From Caenorhabditis elegans (taxonomy: Eukaryota; Nematoda; Chromadorea; Rhabditida; Rhabditidae): DNA of 64,000 nucleotides. Positions 26,418-38,202 of this stretch are shown here, piece after piece. The stretch's first letter is position 1; each line of letters begins with the position of its first letter. The notes under the pieces are model-generated. The model had not been told where the DNA came from. It saw nothing but the letters and a program-made list of their open reading frames with translations, and ran no database searches. The stretch is from NCBI RefSeq assembly GCF_000002985.6, contig NC_003280.10, positions 7,994,501-8,058,500 of the forward strand, read 5' to 3'. Both the position numbers and the translations under genes were made by a program.

Positions 26418-28106
26418 TTACGGAATTCCGGGAATATTGAGATCTTTTCGTCTGTCGCGATCTTCATATTTTGCTTCTTCAATAACATCCGAGTGACTTC
26501 TCGGTGGAGCCAATCCAGACCTGTCATATCCCCAGTACTGACCAATCCGACGAGGATCTTGACCCGGTGGAAATGATGGAGGTTTTGAGTCTTCTTCTAC
26601 AAAGCATTCTTCTTCCATTTTCTCTGATACTTTTCCAACTTCATATTCAATTGAAGATTTTGATGATTTTTGTAGTCGTTCATTTTCTTCGATTTGCTCA
26701 ATTTCGTCGAGCCTGATTCCAACAATATTTTGCATTTGAACTGATGGTGCTCCACGAATCATTCTCAAACATGCCAGCGTTTCTTTTTCAATAGAAGCCA
26801 AATATGCCGCAGAATTAGCATCATTCATTTTTGGAACCAAATTTGGGCGAAGAAGTCGTGGAGTGAAATAGTGCGAGTATAATGATGTTCCAGGGATTTC
26901 ATCGTCCATTCGAAGACCTAAAATGACTCCAGTTTCAAGGGCCCAGCATCTCGCAACATTTCTAAGTGTATATCCACCACCACCAAGGACCATCAATGGT
27001 TTTCCAAGACTTTTCACGTATTTGACTGCGCGTGCATGTGCATTGAATCTTAATATGTTTAGATTTAATTAAAATATTTAGATTGCAAAAAAGTAATTTT
27101 AAAACTTACGACAAAGCAAATTGACCAAGTCTGTCTTCACACAATGAATCGGAACCACATTGAAGAACAATTGCCTCAGGATTAAAATTTTCTTCAACGC
27201 CACTTATAACACTCTCGAATAATTTTAAGTAAGGTTCATCTCGAATTGCAGCCATCAGGGGAACATTAATCGCAAAATACTTTCCGGGACCGACACCTTT
27301 GTCCATAATACTTCCAGATCCTGGGAAATATTGACCAAAACGATGAAATGACACAGTCATAACTCGATCAGAATTATTGAATGCTTCCTGAACACCATCA
27401 CCATGATGAATGTCAATGTCGATATACAATACTCGTTTGTGATATTTCAATAACTCCAAAATTCCCAGCACAATGTCGTTTACATAGCAAAATCCTGAAG
27501 CTTCTGATTTCTTGGCGTGATGAAGTCCTCCAGGCCAATTAATCACAATATCATTCATTTTATGATTCAATCGTCGAGCACCTTCAACAGATCCACCAGC
27601 ATACAAAGTACAGTAATCCCAAAGTCCAGCGAAAATTGGACAATCCTCTCCAATGTTAAACTGCCTCAAAACGTCATCAGGCATTGTAAGACCGAGCTTC
27701 GGTGTCACTGTTTGCAGAAAGTTGACGTAATCTTCAGTGTGAAATACAGAAATATCTGCAGCATCTAACTTTGGTGATTCAACAACTGTCATATATTTTG
27801 GCATTTCATAGGAAACTACTAAATCGTTGCACACCACAAGCCGTTGAGGTTTCATTGGATGAAGTTGGCCTGAAAAGTAAAACATTTTGCCTATTTCAGA
27901 TTCAAATAAATACCATAATGAAAATGTCCGACGTCTTTATGATAATAATATGCAACATTTCTTTTTTTAACATCAGCTCCATCTGGCTCGATTATCTCAT
28001 CATTATCATCGAACAGTGTATCTAGTTTGAACTTGTCTGATGACATATTTTTGCCAATTTTCTGAACAACTTTTGTTATTTCACTGTCGAATGTTGATCG
28101 TTGCAT
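26418..28106 (-). CDS. hda-2: Class I histone deacetylase
   Basis: Exons 28106-27914, 27869-27110 and 27048-26418 give 527 residues. If translation starts at the second in-frame methionine (28046, MSSDKFKL) the product is 507 residues, which I think is the accepted length. The RPD3/HDAC1 fold is complete: HHAKKSEASGFCYVND, the zinc-site segment YIDIDIHHGDGVQEAF, VSFHRFGQYFPGSG, LQCGSDSLCEDRLG with the third zinc aspartate, and the catalytic-tyrosine glycine loop GGGGYTLRNVARCW. It should remove acetyl groups from histone lysines in nuclear co-repressor complexes. The C-terminal tail (about 400-527) is charged and proline-rich. It lies 667 bp downstream of swsn-7 on the same strand, so co-transcription is possible but the gap is long. 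The choice among worm class I paralogues rests on neighbouring zyg-11 and swsn-7. Confidence 0.93.
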
Positions 28107-28772
28107 AAAGTATGATATAAAGACAAAAAACTTAGATGCTGATTATTTAATCAATGAGTATGAATAGTTCATTATATTGAAAAGAGTTTGAAAGTTGCGT
28201 TTGTAGTTCAGTAATACATGGGAAAAGAAATGTAGACTGATTTGACAAAAAAAAACGAATTTCAAGATGAAAAACGTACATAGCCACTTGTTTGGTGCAG
28301 AATACGAAATTAGAGTTTTGAACGACAAGTGATAAATGATGGGGAAAAGGGAGGGTGATGTGGAAGATCTTTTCAGTTTCTTGAAGGTAAAGACAACCGC
28401 GTTGGAATATATTAAATACAAAAAGGTTATGAATTGGTGAGACGGAATAAAAAACGGAGTTGGAGATAGGATGGAGAGAGAGAGGAAAGGAACGACCCGT
28501 TTATGTTCCGATTTTCACCATTAAATTTTGAAGAGAATGTAGATTAAAGTTGTAAATTGATTGGAAATTTTTGGAATTTGGAACTATTTTCTGAAAATAA
28601 TCAGCAGTTCTGTTTATGGTACAAAGTATTGAAAAATATAAGACCGGTGGCATTGCCCGCTACGATCGTTTGGATGAATGTAGACACAAAAAAGTGAAAC
28701 AAATAAGAGGAGAAGGGCACAAGGATGAAAAACAATGATAACAAGAAGAAAACGATTATGTTTGAAAAGTAG
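28107..28772. other. Gap between swsn-7 and hda-2 (same strand)
   Basis: 666 nt holding the swsn-7 3' flank and hda-2 5' flank. No clean TTTCAG acceptor precedes the hda-2 ATG, unlike other genes here, so an hda-2 promoter in this gap is at least as likely as operon transcription. The minus-strand open frame at 28143-28421 is hydrophobic and unconvincing. Confidence 0.5.
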
Positions 28773-31700
28773 TTAGATTCCAGCTCCAGCACGAACTGGA
28801 GTAGTCTGCACGAGAGGAGATGGCTGGCTGGGAATGTGTTGTTGAATTGGCTGATGACGGTGGGGGCTAGATCCAGCTGTGAATTGCGGACTTGTTGGTG
28901 TCTGAAATCAGAATTGTACATTTGTGAAATACGAAATCATTTTTTTTACCTTTTCGTTAAGTGACGAGAAATTGAGCATTCTATTAATGTGAACTGTCGG
29001 TTTATTGCTAACAGAGGTCGACTCTTTCATCGGAGCTGATGCTACAGAAGAAGTTGGTGAGTCAGGTACTGTTGGCAATTGTGAAGAGCTTCCAGCCATT
29101 GATGATAGAGATGCTGATGACGGAACCTCCGAAAGCATTTTTTGTTGTTCTTCTTCTGCAGCAGGAGCTTGATGTAGTTCAGAAAGAAGTTGTGAGAGAG
29201 CATGTGCACTTTCCAATCGAGATAGAGCCAGCCAGCAAATGTGTGATTCGTGCCGTCGGAGTTTTCTGAAAAATTTGGAGTTCATAAATAAATATAGATT
29301 GAAAGAAATTCTCACTGTCGTCCTTCAGCTGAATATCTTGCAAGATTTCTCAAAATAAGACAGGATGTTAGACGAATACTCTTTGTCACTGGTCCTTCTG
29401 CTTCATCCGTGAGTTCTCGAGACAAGAAATTGAAAGCGTGTCTTCGGATGGCATCGAACGCGGCATTTTTCGCGTAACCAGGATGATTATTGATATCACG
29501 GGAGATAACTTCAGCACGCGGTGCTCCACGAACTGGAGCAATTCCACCACCTTCCTTTCTTTTTTGTGAAGCCGCTTTTAATTGAGCTTCATTACAGTGC
29601 GAATCCTGGATATGAGTAATCAGTGACCAACGATTACGAGGTGTTGGATCAGCACATCCGTTCCAGCGACACAGTAATCTTAGCTCCTCTGCGACGTGCT
29701 CTTCCGACAAATGTTTGAGCACGTGTGATGGAGAAGCATAATAAATGGAACAACAATCCCAATCACACATATAATCGGTAGGATTCGAAGATGGAGGAAC
29801 ACATTTTCGTTTTTCTGATTCTTGGGCATCATCCACAACCTCCGTTTCAACCACTTCTTTGTTTTTTTCTTCATTTGTTTCTTCTTCTACCTTTTCTGTT
29901 TCTTTCTCGATTTCCTTCTCGATATCATTTCCATTGCTAACCACGTTCATTCTCTCTAAATCTCCGTTGCAGGCAGCTGCTACAGCAACAATATGAGCAG
30001 CTCTGCTTGCCATTGACTCTTTTTTCACTTTCGAGTTACCATTGCAGATGATTCCGTTGATTTTCTCCGATTCCAATTTAACATTATCCGTGTCATTCTG
30101 AAAAATTGAAATTTCAAGGCAATTATAGATGGAGAATGGAAAGTTTGCCCCAAAAATACGGTACCTGGTATATGTTCCTTCAATGATTACTGTAATTTCA
30201 AATTTTTGTTGTTGCGGAATTTTCTTCTACTTTTCCAAGTTTCAAAGCCATGAAAAATCAACGAAAATTCCGCAGCAACAAAACTTTGAAATTACAGTAA
30301 TCTTTAAAAGCGCACACCTTTTCGCCTTTAACATAAATGTGTCGCGTCGAGACCAGGTATCTTATTTTTTGCGTAAAATCTCGCGTATGGGTAATAAATC
30401 AACTTTGAAAACAAAATTTAAACAAAAATATGGACAGAAAATTATTAAATTAAGAAGAACAAAACAATGACACACCACAAACTGCTCGCGAATCTCGATC
30501 GACACTTCGCTTCCTTCAATCTGATTAGCGTAATTTTCATCGAACAGCTTTGAAGCTTGGATTGGTTCTTGGCACACTTCCACGGTTCCATTGGTGATAG
30601 ATTTCTAAAGGAAACAGAGAAGCATATAAAATTAGAAGATTGTTTCATGCGAAAACCCCATGCAATTCGAGAATTTAGAAAATAAAAATTACCTTCTCTG
30701 GGGTCACTATTTTTGAATTCAGCTCCACTTCATCGGTTTCTTCTCCATTTATATCATTTTGTTTTTTCGGAACACTTTGCTCCTGTGATTCAATTAACAC
30801 GGACGGCTCGTCTGTTCTGATTGGCTCGGTTTTGATAATTCGTTCAGCGCCAGATTCTTGTCTGAAAATTATCGCTTTAATTAGATTTTTTGACAATTAT
30901 CTTTCAATTATGATTCAAATATTTATAAACTTACACAGCGTGCCCATTAATCAAGACGCCATTTTCTTCTTTGGGTTCTGACGTGAGCATTTTTTTCATT
31001 AAAGGATGTGATTCACTTGCAGACTGAGAAGCGGCTGGAGCAAGTCGATGCGGACGAATAAGTCGAATACCTTGAGCCACTATCATTATTCCATTTTGAG
31101 CCATTCGGAAATTCACATCCGGATACAAATTCTTCATAACTCCACTGAACATTGCTAAACTTCCACTCATCGAATGGTAGAGATTTCTTAAATCATCTAC
31201 ATATGCCGCATAAAGCTCCCCTCGTGGAGTAGACATTGCGGGTTCGAAAACACAATTCTGCCTGATCCATTTCTCGGTTAGCTGTTCCAATTGTGATTCT
31301 CCCGAATTTGTAGATGGAGCAATTGGACGAACAGGAAGATTCCCAGTTCGACGATCGAATTTCATTCCATTTTGCTGAACAAGTCCGGAAGAGTGATGAG
31401 CTAAAATGGATGGGGAAGGCGGCACATTTGTGTGTGGTGGGTGAGGTTGACTAGACTGAGTTGAATACTGCTCCCTGTTCAGATTTTCTCTTTGTACTTG
31501 CTGAAGAGCAAGATTATTTTGAATGACTTGTCTTACAGTCATCGGTGCTGCTCCAGGTGCTCCTGGTGGGCCAATTTGTTGATGGTGTTGATTATGATTC
31601 AATCCACCCATTCGAACATTTGAGTGTCCTAATTGATGACCACCTTGAGAATGATGGGGATTTTGCTGTTGATTTGATCCCTGTGTGAAACTTGGCTGAT

Positions 31701-33242
31701 ATTCAACAACTTTCATTCCGGCGAGTCCGGCTGGTCCAAATGAGACTGCTTCCAGAGTTGCCATGGAGACGAGCTGCTGAATTGCTTTTGGCGACTCAGA
31801 AATCAAATCACATGCCGTGTCACCCATTTCCGAGATTTGGTATAGACATTCAAGAGTATAGACACACATCATAATGTCCTTTACTCCAACGACTTCAAAA
31901 ATGTGAGCAATTGTTGCAGAGTTGAGCCAATCACAGATGATTGCTTCGTTGCCTTCAAATCCACAAAGTCCTGTCAAAATCTCCAGAGATCGAACCAGCT
32001 TGAATTTATCCAAACTGAAGATGCCATCAGTAATTATGCGAAGTATTGCGTGTTGGGAGATATATACCAGTGTTTTGTCGGTGAGATCAATCTGAAATTC
32101 ATTTTTCAAATTATATTTTTCAATAACAAATTTTTAAAAACTTACATCAGTTGCCAAGTTGCTCAGTGCGTCGAGTGCAGCAACATATAGCGGAGACCAT
32201 TTGCAAGATGCACACATAATGAGGAACTTCATGACAGGCCAAGTCTTCACAATAGTAACGCGATTGGCAGGTTCGAAAGACAGGTTTCGTATAATAGTTG
32301 TCACTTGATTCAGACGCCAGCATCGCGAATCTTTGACATTGAAGGTTTCGGATACACCAGTGAAAAATTGATCATCCTCATCGATGTATTCGGCTTCGAT
32401 TTCACGATCCAAAAATGTCATGAGCATATCAAGGGGCACTCCGGAGGATGCCCAAAAATCTCGGAAGTTGTGTTTAGTTGTCCTCTTCCATTCTTTTCCC
32501 ATGTCAGCCATAGTTTCATCGTCTTCTGAAAAAAAAACTTTTAAAAAAATACTGAACAAAACGACAAACCATCATAAACACCCGTATGAGCAACCAATAA
32601 AGTTAGAAGAGTTGGTGCATGACATATTCGCAATTGTTTCGGACCAGCATGTGACAAGAGCATACAAACATTCATTGCAAAATCGATTTCGTTCGGCAAT
32701 CCAGATATCAGAGACTTTGTAAGTCTTGCATAGTCCGGTTCATTGATAATCTGTCCTCTCTCATCTCTGTGCTGGTATTCTTGGACCATCCGATTATTAC
32801 TAATTGGACATTCATTCGTAGCAAAGAATGAAGTAGCATTTCTTCCACGACTTCTTGACATTTCATTGTCCACATAATCATCAACATCTCCGATAGTTTC
32901 TACTTGTTCGAATTTCGATAAATACCTCATATAGATTATTTTGATCGCATGATCTCCACACAGAATATCATCTTTGCATCCGAACATTTCAGCGATATCA
33001 GACCATTTGTCGCTTGCAGCTACTTTCTGCCATCCACCCAATGCCATAACAGTGTCATATAGCCGATAGAGATTCACTTCAACTCCTTGAACATGTGGAA
33101 GCTTTAGTGTTGCATTCCACCTTCTTTTGTAGAACATTCGCAAACTATTATAAAATTCTGCCATCTTTCTCTGCTTCTCAGGTGGATCCGTCAATTTGTC
33201 GATGTAGTGCTCGAGCTCTGATTTCCGTTTCCGACTCTCCAT
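28773..33242 (-). CDS. swsn-7: ARID2/BAF200-like PBAF chromatin-remodelling subunit
   Basis: Exons 33242-32570, 32525-32146, 32091-30935, 30861-30693, 30604-30476, 30097-29316, 29265-28950, 28901-28773 give 1244 residues. Domains in order: ARID DNA-binding domain (about 20-115; FYKRRWNATLKLPHVQG, ALGGWQKVAASDKW); helical repeat region; Q/P/H-rich linker; RFX-type winged helix (QLTEKWIRQNCVFEPAM, about 610-700); acidic/basic linkers; two C2H2-like zinc fingers (CDWDCC...HLSEEH and CRWNGC...HIQDSH); and a proline-rich tail. This order is diagnostic of ARID2, the signature subunit of PBAF-type SWI/SNF. A TTTTTTCAG acceptor lies about 14 nt before the ATG, suggesting trans-splicing. The donor of the exon ending at 30476 has close alternatives (GTGGTGTG). 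The intron 30098-30475 contains a fold-back repeat. Confidence 0.92.
30185..30302. repeat. Fold-back repeat in a swsn-7 intron
   Basis: GATTACTGTAATTTCAAATT... (30185-30225) pairs with the reverse complement at 30263-30302, with about three mismatches over 40 bp and a 37-nt loop. Just outside lie GGTACCTGGTAT (about 30160) and GTCGCGTCGAGACCAGGTAT (about 30341-30360), themselves a partial inverted pair, suggesting a nested or longer degenerate element. GTGTCGCGTCGAGACC is a motif I recall as dispersed in this genome. Confidence 0.8.
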
Positions 33243-34551
33243 TTTCAAGTGTGGTTCTGAAAAAATTATCGTATTACATGAAATATAAAAAAAATTTAGT
33301 GGTGCGCTACAAAACGATATGGATCAAGAATTAAGAGCAACTTTGAGTGAGAAGAGCTGAGACAATTTGGATATTTTTGAACCGGAGCAATGCACATAAA
33401 CAACTGCAGATTAAATAAACAAGGAAAGAGGGCAGGTGGCAGAACGGGAGAAATACTCATTATGATTGCCCAACGTCGATATGTTACCTTATTCGACGAG
33501 AATTGTATGTTTCGATTAGAACTTAAGAAAAGTCTATTAGATCTAAATTTTGAAAGATTTAATTTTTTTAAGGGAAGAATCTCCGAATAGAAAACTAGTT
33601 TTTCTTGGCGCGAGCAACACTTATGGTTCTTCTCTCTACCTCAAAAACATTTCTTATTATCATTTCATTTTTCTAACTGTATTTTTGTGGAAGCGAAAAA
33701 ACGAACAGATAGAAAGGAAAGAGGAGAAGGAGGAAGGGGAGGCGGGGTTGCAGGAAAGAGAGAAGCGAGAGAATTATTTGAACGCGTGCCCCTACATATG
33801 AATGCGACTAGCTGGGCGGTGGGGCCCGCCGCTTGTGCTGATACGCGGGGAAGGCGCGCGCAACAACCGCGAAATTCAAATACCTGCAGTGCAGCACACA
33901 GCAGCCTGCGAAGAAGAAAAAGGATAAGAAGACCGACTCGAAAGAGTTGTGAGCGCTGCGTACGCGCGTCGCGGCCTTCGAACAGTGAGTGCTGCAGTGA
34001 GTGTGTGTGTGCGTGCTGTGTGAGCGATTGATCGACGTACGGAGAGACAGCAGGCGGCGGGTCGCTTCTCAGTGGTCACTGCTTGTCGCGGGCTGTCTGT
34101 CCCTCCTCGTTCTTTTTCGAAATATGAAAGAGCGCTCCAATGCGAAAATGCATAATTTTGTGGTATTATATAGAATTCGAACATCTGCTCTCTTCTCTAG
34201 GAATTTGAAACCAAGAAAAATATAGGGTTCGAAGGAATGTTCGGTTTCAACTACAGGTTAATTATTAACTTAATGATAATAAATAGGAGAAATTCATCTT
34301 TTTAAAATTTTGTTTGAAAAGCCACCTTAAAATAACAAGAAAATCGCATTAAAAATGAAAAATTATAATTAAAAAAACAGGAACAGAAATGGCAAAAATT
34401 GTTTAAACACACCATTCTCAATGGAGCATGCTTGCTTTTTTTTTGGCGGGAAACAAGGATATTCAAACTTTATTCTGCGCTTTGCGCCATGTGACAAACA
34501 TTACACAAAAACCAGTAAAAATTAAAAAATAAAACTAGAAAAACGGTTTAT
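33243..34551. other. Upstream region of swsn-7 with a GC-rich block
   Basis: Includes the swsn-7 trans-splice acceptor (minus strand, about 33256-33260), a purine-rich run (about 33690-33780) and a GC-rich block (about 33785-34090). The 114-codon plus-strand frame at 33687-34031 is low complexity (K/R/E/G then C/R/S) and reads as a by-product of composition. The promoter of swsn-7 probably lies here. Confidence 0.5.
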
Positions 34552-37500
34552 TTAGTCACTATTTCGAATCTTATTCAGCGGAACCATTTCAGTTGTATTT
34601 CCATTCTCTCCGTTCATCATTTTTTTGCTGTTAAAGAGCATTTCATCGATTTTGTTCAACGGCTTCTCGAATGCTAGAGAAAAGAAGAATGCAATTGTGT
34701 AGGAAGCAAAAACAGCTTCGACTGTGTACCGAATCTGAACGTTTAATATTCAAAATAAATTTTTTTCCGAACTGGTAAAGAAATAAATTACCATTTGAAT
34801 GAATGTGGTAAAATGGAAGGGCTGTGGTCGACTCAAATTGTAGATTTGAAGCATGATTGGATGAAGCAAATATGCACAAAAAGTAATTTTAGATAACGGA
34901 ACAAATAGTCTCCAAGAGAGAATTGTGTCTACAGGTCCACCATTTCCAGTTGTACACGCGAAAACAACCCATCCCAATGCTAAAGCATATGCTGGTGTTC
35001 CAAAAATGGTGTACAAAATCTGTAGAAAAAAGTTTCTAATAAATTCAAAATCATGATTATATACCTCCCAAGGTTTAGAAATATCTCCCGTCTTTGCAAA
35101 CCAGTACAAGCCAAATACAGAGTATAATCCAAGAACTGTTGAAGTGCACCAACAAATAATTACAGTTCTTCTTTCAAGCTTTATCTTAAGATCTTTTTGC
35201 TCTCGAGTAGTCCAGGCATTCAAAAGATACGCAACAACAATACCAACAATAAATGGAGTACATCTAATATAGGGTCTTACGTATACATCATTCCAATAAT
35301 CATTCAGTTGGTAAACTCTGAAATAATTTCCCAATTTTTTCAAAGTTCTCAATCAGTAAATTGTCGAAATTTTTTAAAAATGCCGCAGATTCGAATTTAG
35401 AATGTTCAACTACAATTTATTAAAACCTAATTGAAATATACAAACCTAATTAAAGTAAAACTCGTATAAAAATTTTTTTTGGTTGACTTCCAAAATTTTG
35501 ATAGATGAATCTTTTACGAAGTCATGTTTTTGAAAGACTAAAGATAAAAACGGTAATAAAACAAATAGACAAACTTCAAACATACATTTGAAGCTTTGCA
35601 GTGAGTATTGGTGCTGGTGGATAGCCATAGATTTGGGTTATGATCAATCTGATCAATGAAGATAATGCAATGAGTCCAGTAGATAATCCGAGACCAACTT
35701 TCATGCCCCATTTCAGAAAGACAATAACTAAAAGTGGCATTAGAAAAATGTGGAATTGCATGTCATTTGCTAGATACCAAGTCCAACCCATACACTGAAA
35801 AGAATATTAATCACTTATCAATAATCTAAGTATTTTCTAACTTACACATTCTTGATCTTGAAGAAGGAAATTGTTAAGATAAATGAGATTTGTCCACCAT
35901 GCAATGCTGCATCCTTGTCTTTCAATTGGCCTCCAGAATGGACCATTTGAAATATAAGTGAAAAGAGTTACATCAAATAGCATTACAATTATATAGGTTG
36001 GAGTAATGCGTATATATCTTTTATAGTAATACATTGGCCATGTTTGCCAATTGAATGCACTCAATTTTGGTGGGTGATTTGGATCGGCTTTCATTGTTTT
36101 TTTGAAGAATGAGAAAGCAGCCAACATTCCACTGAATTTGATTATTTAAATATTTCAATTAATTTCAATCATACTTCTAACATACCTCAAAAAGAAAAAA
36201 GAATCCACAGCAAGAGGTGCTTGTACAATAATTTGAGTATGAAATTGTTTTGGGAAGTTGATCAATGTTGGTACAAGGTTATCAGTTGTTAAACTAGTTC
36301 CAATATAATAATAAGTATGTCCCAAGATAATCCAACACATGCTCAAGAATCGAACTCCGTGTAATGAATTGATTTCTCGATCATTTTTTTTTGATTGAAG
36401 AATCTCACTTCCATTTGTATACATTGAAAATGCCAGAATAAATTTGATAAATGGATCTGAAAATGATGACTATGCATGACTAAACCAAAGTTCGAAATGA
36501 GAAGATCTTACGATTAAACGCTGAACTATTCTTTTCGTCTTGAGGTGCTTTGGAGACTATGAATAGATCATATAAAGTTCCAAATGTAACAAGAACTACG
36601 GTAGCGATAAGAAGATATCTGAATGTTAATGTGTTAACTAGCTACAATAATATAAAATTCATACAGTGCAAACATTGCAAGTCCATTTTCACTCATTGCA
36701 TCTGAATATGATTCTGCACGACATTCCACGTCTACATTACAAACTGATTTTGTTCCTACTGCTCCTTCTGTTGCTCTGATTGCTAAAACACTAATAATTA
36801 CACTTTGAAGAAAACAATATGAACTTACCAAATGATAACATTTGTTTCACATCGTGATTTGTACATGTATTTGGCATACATACTCCAAACTTGAGAACTG
36901 GGAAAAGAGCAAAACAGAAGCCATCATCAGTTACATTTTTGACCGTCTTATCACTAAATTTGTTTATTTTGATAAACGTTCAAAGTTACTGATTTTTTAT
37001 TCGAACAAAGTCAACCATTTACGTCTGAAGTGTATCATTCAGCTCAACTTTGAAATCTCATGCCAGAGTTGCCAAATTTCCAAATTATTGTTTTATTTCT
37101 TATTTCATAGTTTGTTGCTAATGATTGTGCTTATATAGGTAGTTTGTAGTCCCTCTAACTCACTAGCAATGTTTATCTGGTGGTCCAGACATCATATTTC
37201 CAAAATAAACTAGTGGATTGTCTCTCTCATATGCATCAATTGTTGCCAAACAATATTGACCTTTCCACTTTTGTCTGTAATCGCATTTAATTATTTTTTA
37301 CATCTAATCAAACTAACCCTTGAGCATTCTTGACAACGTCAATCTTTCTACAAGTGCTCCATGAGCCCACCCATAAGTTATTTCCACTCATAATACCAGC
37401 TGGAACCTTTCCCATTGCATCAAAAACATTAAAAATCCAGTGACGTTCACTTTTCTTTTGTTGGAAAAGTGGTGTACATTTGCAATCTGAGCAGTTTTTA

Positions 37501-38202
37501 TGCTCTTCAACATGAGTTGCATATTCTACTCCAGTCCATGCCAAGTGCATCATGTCTCCAACGCAAGCTAAATGTTTTTTGTTAAAGATATAGTCATTAT
37601 AAACTAACCCATTGATATATCAAATGATTTTAATTTTTCAACCATTTCAACAGCATACTTCATTAATTCAAGATTTCCCTCTTCAGCTCCATCTCTATAA
37701 GCTTCTGCGTAATTGAAAAAATGACGGAAAAAGTCGAGATCAAGAATTAGCTGAGCATCGGAATCTGACATATATCTTGAAAAAACGGATCCCATTGCTT
37801 TAGTGTCTGTCTCATCATAATCCAATTCTTTACTTGAGAACAATGAACCATCATATTTGTAACTCGATTTTGAATTGGATATGACGGTTACTGTAAATAT
37901 AAACATTTTAATCGTTAACATGAATTTAATTAATTATGCCACTCTGTTTTTTTTTTGAATATAATTAATGGAATATCTGACTAGTTAAACATAAAATTAA
38001 GATAAAATAAAATGGTTCAAAATCCAAAATACACAACAAAAGAAACATGAAACATCCGAGAAAGTTTCTAATCTACTGTAATCGTAATGAACAGTTCAAA
38101 TTTCCTTGATCTTTTTGTAATTTTTCTTTATTAAAAATGTAATTATTTATCCTTACATATTACTAGAACAGCAAAGATCAACAGCCTCCGCATGTTACCC
38201 AT
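34552..38202 (-). CDS. NRF-6-like multi-pass membrane acyltransferase
   Basis: Exons 38202-38157, 37890-37609, 37567-37318, 37274-37164, 36953-36829, 36782-36665, 36618-36512, 36456-36186, 36131-35846, 35794-35586, 35317-35065, 35019-34792, 34734-34552 give 822 residues with phase kept throughout. It has an N-terminal signal peptide, then an extracellular cysteine-rich NRF domain (IFNVFDAMGKVPAGIMSGN, GQKWKGQYC, KFGVCMPNTCTNHD), then an acyltransferase-3 domain with about ten membrane segments (HGVRFLSMCWIILGH holds the likely catalytic histidine; MYYYKRYIRITPTY; CAYLLHPIM). Worm relatives nrf-6 and ndg-4 act in lipid or drug transport between gut and gonad; the substrate of this member is unknown. 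The fifth exon was placed by extending upstream to an ATTTAG acceptor because no nearer one keeps frame. The poly(A) signal AATAAA overlaps the stop codon (minus strand, 34552-34547). Confidence 0.88.

Noticed and set aside
32265-32285. GGTTCGAA resembling a tRNA B box
   Set aside because: It lies within a swsn-7 coding exon and there is no A box or cloverleaf around it. No tRNA is supported anywhere in the window.
33687-34031. 114-codon plus-strand open frame upstream of swsn-7
   Set aside because: Low-complexity K/R/E/G and then C/R/S-rich translation produced by purine-rich and GC-rich DNA; no splice sites or family resemblance.
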